From contig JACQVU010000126.1 of NCBI GenBank assembly GCA_016209585.1, positions 1 to 10,543 on the forward strand: a DNA stretch of 10,543 nucleotides, written 5' to 3'. The DNA comes from Planctomycetota bacterium. Its GTDB lineage: Bacteria; Planctomycetota; UBA8742; JACQVU01. The position numbers and the translations under genes are program-made. Positions within the stretch are counted from its first letter, which is position 1. Every line of letters starts with the position of its first letter. Below are positions 6,332 through 10,543 of this stretch, one piece after another. The notes below the pieces were generated by a model that made no database searches, was not told the origin of the DNA, and saw nothing but the letters and a program-made list of their open reading frames with translations.

Positions 6332-8260
6332 TCAGCGCTTGTTCACGTACGAGCCGCCGTTGTCATTGGCGATGCGCTCCATCAGGCCATTGGGATGGGG
6401 ATTGATCTCCACGCAGTGGATGCGGATGCGGCGGTGGCGGTTCATCCGGGCGATTTCGAGGAGGATCTGCTGGAGGTCGATGACGCGGCCGTAGTTGGGG
6501 TCGCCGTCGGTCATGAAGTAGATGGTGTCCACCGAGTTCCTGTAGTTGGCGTCGCCGGTGCCCGCCCCGGCCATGTTGAAGGCGCGCTCGAAGGCGTCGA
6601 AGATGTTGGTCTGGTCGCGCGGCTCCAGTTTCAGGATCTTGGCCACCATCATCTCCACGTTGGGTTTGGCCGCCGCGAGCATGGCGGGGGAGAGCACCTC
6701 GACATCGGTGGCGTAGACGATGACGTTGAACCGCGCGCGTTCCGGCAGTTTGCGCAGGATGCGGATCATCTGGCGCTTGGCCTCGTCGAGGCGGGTGTTG
6801 CCGGTGACTTCGGGAACGGGGTCTTCCTTGGCGCCGTCCTTGCTGGTCACTTCCGGCCCGCCGACCTGGGTCATCATGAGTTCGCGCATGGAGCCGGAGA
6901 CGTCGAGGACGAAGATGCAGTTGTCGGACTCGACCGGGATGCCGAAGAAGGTGGCGGCCGAGCGGCGCTCATCCTGGGCCTCGATCTTGCCGGAGGCGGC
7001 GGCGACGAACTCGCCCTTCTCGATCTTCTCCTTGTTGGTTTCCCACCATTTGTCCCACAACTCGTCGCGGCCGGCGAAGTGAACGCCGACCAGGTCGCGC
7101 ATCTTCTCTTCCCAGTCGATCTTCACGCGGCCGGTCTCGCGGTGGAGGCGGTCGATCATCGGCTTGATGGCTTTGTAGGCCTTCAACTTGATGAGGGCGT
7201 CGGCGGCGGTCATGCGCACCTGCCAGACCTCGTCCTTGTCGACCACCTCGGTGAGCGGCGCGGCCGCGGCCTCGTTGGCCATGGCGCCGAGGGCGTCGCA
7301 GACCGCCATGCGCACCTCCGGCGAACCCTTGGCCGCCTTCAGGTGCTTGGCGAGCGGCTCGACGTACTTCACGTCCTGGAAGTTGCCCATCGCCGTGATG
7401 GCCCCGCGCTGCACGGCTTCGCTCTTCTCCTTCAGCGCCTTCTCGGTGAGGAACTTCATGGCCCCGTCGCTGCGCAGTTTGCCCAAACCGGCGCCGGCGT
7501 AGTCGCGGGTCCGCTCGCGGACCATGATCTCGTTGTTGAACTCGGTGATCTTCCGAACCCGCTCCTGGAGCGCCTTCTCTTTCTTGGCCAACTCTTCCGG
7601 CGAGTCGAGATTCGAAGCCGGCGCCTTCATGCCCTCCTTGTTCAACTTCTCGATCTGCTGGGTGTAGTCTGCCGTCGGCTGCTTGATGAACTCCACCAGC
7701 ATCTTGGCGGACTCTTCCCGATCCCTGGCGACGAGGATGTCGATGGCCTTCTTGAGGGAGTTCTCGTCGGTGGCCTTGGCGAGCGTGGCGTACTCTTTCT
7801 TCTTGTCCGCCCACTCCTTGCGCAGTTTGCTCAGGCCCGCGGCGGCGTAGTCGCGGGTCCGCTCGCGGACCATGATCTCGTTGTTCAACTCGGTGATCTT
7901 CCGAACCCGCTCCTTGAGCGCGTTGTCCTTCTTGGCCGCCTCTTCCGGCGAGTCGAGATTCGAAGGCGGCGCTTTCATCCCCTCCTTGTTCAACTTCTCG
8001 ATCTGCTGGGTGCAGTCTGCCGTCGGATGCTCGATGAACTCCACCAGCATCTTTTCGGACTCTTCGCGATCGGCGGCGACGAGGATGTCGACGGCCTTCT
8101 TGAGCGTGGCCTCGTCGGTGGCCTTGGCGAGCGTGGCGTACTCCTTCTTCTTGTCGGCCCACTCCTTGTCCGACATCTCGCCGAGCGCCGGCCGCCCGCA
8201 CAAGAACGCCGCGCCGCCCGCCACGACCACCACGAAGAGAACAGCGATGCGCTTCACCAT
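6332..8260 (-). CDS. Secreted VWA-domain protein with HEAT-like/coiled-coil repeats
   Basis: A 642-residue exported protein from the ATG at 8260 (a GTG at 8269 would add three residues; GGGG lies 8 nt before the ATG). The N-terminal signal peptide is V-K-R-I-A-V-L-F-V-V-V-V-A-G-G..., with probable cleavage after A-L-G near residue 27. Two nearly identical 116-residue units, 32-147 and 148-263, are charged and helical with a coiled-coil flavour. HEAT-like helices follow at about 280-375, then a linker with L-W-D-K-W-W-E (about 401-407). The VWA domain occupies about 440-642 with an intact MIDAS: D453-x-S455-x-S457, T551 in Q-T-N-I-F-D, and D585 in M-T-D-G-D. Such domains bind protein partners through a bound metal ion. 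The gene is first in the minus-strand series 8260-2864 and faces a TATAAT-containing divergent region. The domain call is firm; the partner is unknown. Confidence 0.92.
   Translation of the reverse strand: MVKRIAVLFVVVVAGGAAFLCGRPALGEMSDKEWADKKKEYATLAKATDEATLKKAVDILVAADREESEKMLVEFIEHPTADCTQQIEKLNKEGMKAPPSNLDSPEEAAKKDNALKERVRKITELNNEIMVRERTRDYAAAGLSKLRKEWADKKKEYATLAKATDENSLKKAIDILVARDREESAKMLVEFIKQPTADYTQQIEKLNKEGMKAPASNLDSPEELAKKEKALQERVRKITEFNNEIMVRERTRDYAGAGLGKLRSDGAMKFLTEKALKEKSEAVQRGAITAMGNFQDVKYVEPLAKHLKAAKGSPEVRMAVCDALGAMANEAAAAPLTEVVDKDEVWQVRMTAADALIKLKAYKAIKPMIDRLHRETGRVKIDWEEKMRDLVGVHFAGRDELWDKWWETNKEKIEKGEFVAAASGKIEAQDERRSAATFFGIPVESDNCIFVLDVSGSMRELMMTQVGGPEVTSKDGAKEDPVPEVTGNTRLDEAKRQMIRILRKLPERARFNVIVYATDVEVLSPAMLAAAKPNVEMMVAKILKLEPRDQTNIFDAFERAFNMAGAGTGDANYRNSVDTIYFMTDGDPNYGRVIDLQQILLEIARMNRHRRIRIHCVEINPHPNGLMERIANDNGGSYVNKR
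7472..8167 (-). repeat. In-frame tandem duplication inside the VWA gene (2 x 348 bp)
   Basis: Units 8167-7820 and 7819-7472 each encode 116 residues starting K-E-W-A-D-K-K-K-E-Y. By direct comparison 100 of 116 residues are the same (86%), and the DNA is similarly conserved, including long identical runs. The junction is exact and in frame. The differences are mostly conservative. The copies are close enough to recombine, so copy number could vary between strains or be misassembled. Confidence 0.95.
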
Positions 8261-8352
8261 TGATTGCACCCCGCTAGTTGCCCTCGGCGCCCGACACGGG
8301 ACGCCGACGGTTTTTCGGAACGCGGCCGCTCCGCCGACCGGTGTAACCCTCT

Positions 8353-8358
8353 ATTATA
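8353..8358 (-). promoter_or_regulatory. Possible -10 element for the VWA gene
   Basis: The minus strand reads TATAAT at 8358-8353, about 90 nt above the VWA start. At the 17-nt position there is only TAGTAT (8381-8376); TTGCCG (8376-8371) is a better -35-like hexamer but is only 12 nt away. The site overlaps the motif shared with 10379-10408. AT-rich in a GC-rich region, but unproven. Confidence 0.38.
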
Positions 8359-8384
8359 GGAACGCCGCGGCGGCAATACTATAG
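8355..8384. repeat. Copy 1 of a spaced motif shared with 10379-10408
   Basis: TATAG (8355-8359), 12 nt, GGCAATAC (8372-8379), then TATAG (8380-8384). The second copy at 10379 has the same two cores at exactly the same spacing. The 12-nt middle here is part of a GC palindrome (CGCCGCGGCG). This copy also sits in an imperfect 34-bp palindrome bounded by CTAT and ATAG (8351-8384), which could be an operator. Confidence 0.5.
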
Positions 8385-8385
8385 T

Positions 8386-8644
8386 CGTACACATGCCGAG
8401 CCGGGTTTCCACGTCCCGGAGATGGACTCGCGCTGTCCGAGCGCCAGTGAAGACCTTGTCTCAACGCCTTTCAGCGCGCGCATCTCGCCCGATTCAGAGC
8501 CTATTTTCGACCTTTGGCTCTCGCAACGGAGCACATGTAAAGCCCCCGGCCCGCCACCGTGCAAAGCGCCTTTACATCGCCCCCGGACCGGGACGGCGCG
8601 GCGCTGCCGATCTGTAACCGTGTGTCGAGAAGGTAACGGCCGGG
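8386..8644. other. Divergent intergenic region without a convincing gene
   Basis: Between the TATAAT-bearing promoter region and the heptad repeat I see no supported coding sequence. Short open frames here (for example 8393-8617 plus, 8379-8726 minus) lack ribosome sites and have Arg/Ser/Pro-rich, non-protein-like composition. The only clear structure is the dyad at 8535-8577. No tRNA or known RNA family is recognised. Confidence 0.6.
8535..8577. promoter_or_regulatory. AT-rich 8-bp dyad, possible operator or RNA stem
   Basis: ATGTAAAG (8535-8542) and its exact complement CTTTACAT (8570-8577) are separated by 27 GC-rich bases. The arms are noticeably AT-rich for this genome. The spacing between arms (35 bp, a little over three helical turns) would suit two protein sites on about the same DNA face, or the arms could form an RNA stem upstream of the 8834 gene. 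No further evidence. Confidence 0.35.
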
Positions 8645-8779
8645 GGAGTCGGAAGTCGGGAGACAGTAGTGGATAGTCAGAAGCCACAAGGAAGAAGCAA
8701 GGAGGAAACGGGCGCGCAACGCGCATTCACGCTCCTGCCCTCGGCCTGCTCACTTCGCACCTCGCGCCTCTCACCTACG
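8645..8779. repeat. Degenerate heptad-repeat element around a GC hairpin
   Basis: The left arm, 8645-8707, is nine consecutive 7-base units, every one fitting NNAGNNN and purine-rich (for example GAAGTCG, ATAGTCA, GAAGCAA). The centre is a perfect hairpin GCGCG-CAA-CGCGC (8712-8724). The right arm, 8731-8779, is about seven pyrimidine-rich heptads (for example ACCTCGC, GCCTCTC), roughly the inverse of the left arm. The element ends 54 nt before the ATG at 8834, so it would lie in the promoter or leader of that gene. Confidence 0.75.
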
Positions 8780-8822
8780 GGCACGCTGTTTGCGGCGTGG
8801 TGGGGAGTGAGAGTGAACAAAC

Positions 8823-8828
8823 GGGAGG
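8823..8828 (+). promoter_or_regulatory. Shine-Dalgarno that fixes the start at 8834
   Basis: GGGAGG with 5 nt to the ATG at 8834. It decides against the upstream in-frame ATG at 8669, which lies inside the heptad repeat and would add 55 residues before the signal peptide. Confidence 0.8.
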
Positions 8829-8833
8829 CACAT

Positions 8834-10276
8834 ATGAGACACGCGATCGTCATCGCCGCCGTGGGGTTGATTGGGGCTTTGGGGGCTCCGATGGTCGCGC
8901 GGGCCGGCCAGGTCGTGCCGCTGCACGTGGGGGCGAGTCAGGGGAAAATCTTGGTGAAGGCCACGCCGCGCTCGTCCTATTCGCTACAGCAGGTGACCAT
9001 CGAGAACCGGCTTGACGTCCCGCTGGCGGTAGACCTGAACGCGGAGTCGCTGCTTCCGCCGCCGGGGTCGTCGTCGCAGCGGGTGGGGCTGGGGTTCATC
9101 CGGGGGACGAACGGGGAAACCGCGGTGCGATTGGCGCCGCGGGCGACATGGACGGGCGAGGTGACGTCGGTATGCCGCGACTCGGGCCGCGCCTGCCCGA
9201 CGCCGGGCGAGCAGTTCGTGCTCTCGGCCACGCCGGTAACGCCACCGGAGCGGGCGGTCCTGCAGTTCTGGGCCTTCAACCCCACGCTGGACCAGAGCGC
9301 CGTGAACGGTCGCGTCTGGGCCATCAACAACCACCAGCACGTGGGCCCGCCCACGGCGAACCTCGCGCCCGCGGGCGCCGCGCCACCGCGCGAGCCGCCG
9401 CGCGAGCCGCCACCGACGGGTCCGGAGGTGTCGGCGTCGGGGGGCCAGGTGTTCGTGCACGACGGGGCGTCGCGGCTGATGATGTACTCGCTCGCCGGCC
9501 GCTGGCATGTATGCGGGAGGTGGGGCGGGCCGCTGGGGGAGAGCACGGGCACGCTGTACGGCTACCAGGACGACGGGTCGATCTCGCTGTACCTGGAGAG
9601 CGATTCGTCGTGGTTGCGGGTGGGCGACCGGCGCGACGCGCGGCAGATGATCTCCACGCCGGCGGGCAATCTGCTCGTCCTGCGCCCCGACAACGTGCTG
9701 GAGCGGCACGACCGCCAGAAGGGGACCTGGGAGCAGATCGGCGCGAACGTGATGTCTATCTCGGTCGTGCCCGTGCCCGGCAGCGACGACCTCTACGCGC
9801 TCTTCGCCCCGACGAACCGCGTGGGTCTCCAGCAGCGCGCCGACGTGGGCGACGTGTGGGTGCGCGCCACGGCGCCGGGAAGCGCGAAGGCGCTGTGGCG
9901 CATCGTGCGCACCGGGCTGGACGTGAAGAAGGTGGAGGCCTTCCCCGGCGGCGCGCTCATGCTCCGCGCCACGGGCGAGGTGCTGCGGGTGAACCGGGGA
10001 CGCACCAGCACGTTCGGCACGGGCGTGGACGACATGCGCGCGGCGCGGGAGGGCGTGTATTTCGTCCACCGGGAGAGTGGCCGCGAACCCTACGCCGCTT
10101 ACGTGGGCGCGGACGGCAAGGAGCGGTTCCGCGTGAAAGACGACGTGTCGCGCGTGGCGCAGGCGGCGCTCGACCGCACCACGGGCGCGCTGGTCTGGTC
10201 GCCCGACCGCCGCCGGGTCGAGGTGCTGACGCCCCAGAAGCCCTCGTGGACGCCGCTGGCGGCGATCCCGGATTGA
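8834..10276 (+). CDS. Secreted protein of unknown function with probable beta-propeller C terminus
   Basis: A 480-residue exported protein. Residues 1-24 form a Sec signal peptide (M-R-H-A-I-V-I-A-A-V-G-L-I...; cleavage after A-R-A24). The N-terminal domain (about 26-170) looks like an all-beta sandwich. It contains V-T-I-E-N-R-L-D-V-P-L and S-S-Q-R-V-G-L-G-F, plus two cysteines, C114 and C121, that could form a disulfide. A Pro/Arg-rich hinge (about 178-197, with a repeated R-E-P-P) follows. The rest (about 198-478) is a run of short strand pairs recurring about every 40-50 residues. Examples are G-N-L-L-V-L-R-P-D-N-V-L-E at 278-290, D-L-Y-A-L-F-A at 319-325, G-A-L-M-L-R-A at 373-379 and G-V-Y-F-V-H at 407-412. 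This suggests a six- or seven-bladed propeller such as a tectonin or WD-like fold. No catalytic motif is recognised. It is transcribed alone and divergently from the VWA gene. Confidence 0.8.
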   Translation: MRHAIVIAAVGLIGALGAPMVARAGQVVPLHVGASQGKILVKATPRSSYSLQQVTIENRLDVPLAVDLNAESLLPPPGSSSQRVGLGFIRGTNGETAVRLAPRATWTGEVTSVCRDSGRACPTPGEQFVLSATPVTPPERAVLQFWAFNPTLDQSAVNGRVWAINNHQHVGPPTANLAPAGAAPPREPPREPPPTGPEVSASGGQVFVHDGASRLMMYSLAGRWHVCGRWGGPLGESTGTLYGYQDDGSISLYLESDSSWLRVGDRRDARQMISTPAGNLLVLRPDNVLERHDRQKGTWEQIGANVMSISVVPVPGSDDLYALFAPTNRVGLQQRADVGDVWVRATAPGSAKALWRIVRTGLDVKKVEAFPGGALMLRATGEVLRVNRGRTSTFGTGVDDMRAAREGVYFVHRESGREPYAAYVGADGKERFRVKDDVSRVAQAALDRTTGALVWSPDRRRVEVLTPQKPSWTPLAAIPD

Positions 10277-10290
10277 GCGCCGCCCGAATG

Positions 10291-10306
10291 ACCTACTGAA
10301 ATAGGT
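10291..10306 (+). terminator. Small hairpin after the 8834-10276 gene
   Basis: ACCTA-CTGAAA-TAGGT begins 15 nt past the TGA stop. A five-pair, AT-containing stem followed only by TCTAAA is a weak terminator at best. Confidence 0.2.
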
Positions 10307-10323
10307 TCTAAAGGCCACAGGCG

Positions 10324-10367
10324 AAAGGCGGAAGTGATCGGCGGCACGGATCTGAACTTCGGCCTTT
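10324..10367 (+). terminator. Long hairpin downstream of the propeller gene
   Basis: AAAGGCGGAAGT (10324-10335) pairs with ACTTCGGCCTTT (10356-10367) with one mismatch, and GATC (10336-10339) can pair with GATC (10349-10352) inside. It starts 48 nt after the stop codon. There is no T-tract, so it is either a factor-dependent terminator or 3'-end stabiliser, or a REP-like palindrome. Confidence 0.4.
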
Positions 10368-10378
10368 GGCCTTCCTCA

Positions 10379-10408
10379 TATAGAGGCGGCGCCGTGGCAA
10401 TACCACAG
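10379..10408. repeat. Copy 2 of the spaced motif shared with 8355-8384
   Basis: TATAG (10379-10383), 12 nt, GGCAATAC (10396-10403), then CACAG (10404-10408). By eye 22 of 30 positions match copy 1, in the same orientation. On the minus strand both copies read TTGCCR, 12 nt, then TATAAT or TATATG. Confidence 0.5.
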
Positions 10409-10409
10409 C

Positions 10410-10423
10410 GCGGCTTCGGCCGC
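10410..10423 (+). other. UUCG tetraloop hairpin
   Basis: GCGGC-TTCG-GCCGC: a perfect five-pair stem closed by C(UUCG)G, an exceptionally stable RNA tetraloop when transcribed from the plus strand. No T-tract follows. It could be part of a 3' end or a structured leader of a gene beyond the window. Confidence 0.4.
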
Positions 10424-10475
10424 AACCAAACCGCGTCTAAACGCGAGTCCCGTCGAAACTGCTCGCGGGCGTTCA

Positions 10476-10538
10476 ACACGGAGACACGGAGGCACGGAGG
10501 GCGCACGGAGAAAAGGATCGGGAATTGTCCTCTCCGTG
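10476..10538. repeat. 8-bp CACGGAG-type repeat ending in an inverted copy
   Basis: ACACGGAG (10476-10483), ACACGGAG (10484-10491) and GCACGGAG (10492-10499) are exact 8-base tandem units. After three extra bases a fourth, GCACGGAG, spans 10503-10510. CACGGAGA (10504-10511) pairs with TCTCCGTG (10531-10538), leaving a 19-nt loop in which GGA/TCC can also pair. The array may continue past the window. Confidence 0.85.
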
Positions 10539-10543
10539 AAACC

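Noticed and set aside
6242..8263. 673-codon open frame on the plus strand, opposite the VWA gene
   Set aside because: It mirrors the whole VWA gene in a codon-phase register typical of GC-rich DNA. Its product is an improbable His/Asp/Leu/Gly-rich string with no domain, and it begins inside the heptad palindrome.
8379..8726. Short open frames in the divergent intergenic region on both strands
   Set aside because: No ribosome sites, low-complexity basic translations, and overlap with the heptad element and dyad.
1..10543. Complete defence, toxin-antitoxin, secretion or biosynthetic system
   Set aside because: No nuclease-plus-sensor operon, small toxin/antitoxin pair, transposase, integrase, polyketide/peptide synthetase or full secretion gene set is present. 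Most genes are exported proteins without a shared pathway.

Overview
This is a GC-rich bacterial window. I read it as probably Planctomycetota (or a close PVC relative), with moderate confidence. The best clue is the von Willebrand factor A protein at 6332-8260. Its order of HEAT-like helices, a W-x-K-W-W segment, a G-I-P-V-x-S-D lead-in and a D-V-S-G-S-M MIDAS is a combination I know mainly from planctomycetes. A zinc-ribbon/DUF4190-like membrane protein, a two-FHA protein and many short lipoprotein or secreted genes fit the same group. No tRNA, rRNA, CRISPR array, transposase or phage gene is visible.

Layout. The left edge (1-1765) is a minus-strand unit. A near-consensus promoter precedes a protein with two FHA domains, followed after 22 nt by a prepilin peptidase cut by the window edge. 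From 1928 to 2863 a plus-strand gene encodes a lipoprotein of the endonuclease/exonuclease/phosphatase fold. It converges on, and its stop codon directly abuts, the stop of a minus-strand lipoprotein of unknown function (2864-3709). Further right on the minus strand are a fumarate reductase/L-aspartate oxidase-type flavoprotein with apparently altered active-site residues (3818-5473), a zinc-ribbon membrane protein (5508-6194) and the secreted VWA protein (6332-8260), which carries a recent 348-bp in-frame tandem duplication. A 573-bp divergent intergenic region follows. It holds a TATAAT element, an AT-rich dyad and a long heptad-periodic repeat, and leads into a plus-strand secreted protein with a probable C-terminal propeller (8834-10276). 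The right edge (10277-10543) has no gene but several hairpins and an 8-bp direct repeat.

Functionally, most products are exported or membrane proteins: two lipoproteins, two other Sec substrates, a prepilin peptidase and a polytopic membrane protein. No shared pathway can be shown. The FHA/prepilin peptidase pair is the only convincing functional pairing, suggesting phosphothreonine signalling next to a type IV pilus or type II/Tad secretion locus.

I do not see a complete new defence or metabolic system. The most unusual signal is in the intergenic DNA. Three different short-period satellites occur within about 4.3 kb: two with a 7-bp period and one with an 8-bp period. Each is organised around, or paired with, an inverted repeat. 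In addition, a roughly 30-bp motif with identical internal spacing recurs at 8355 and 10379.
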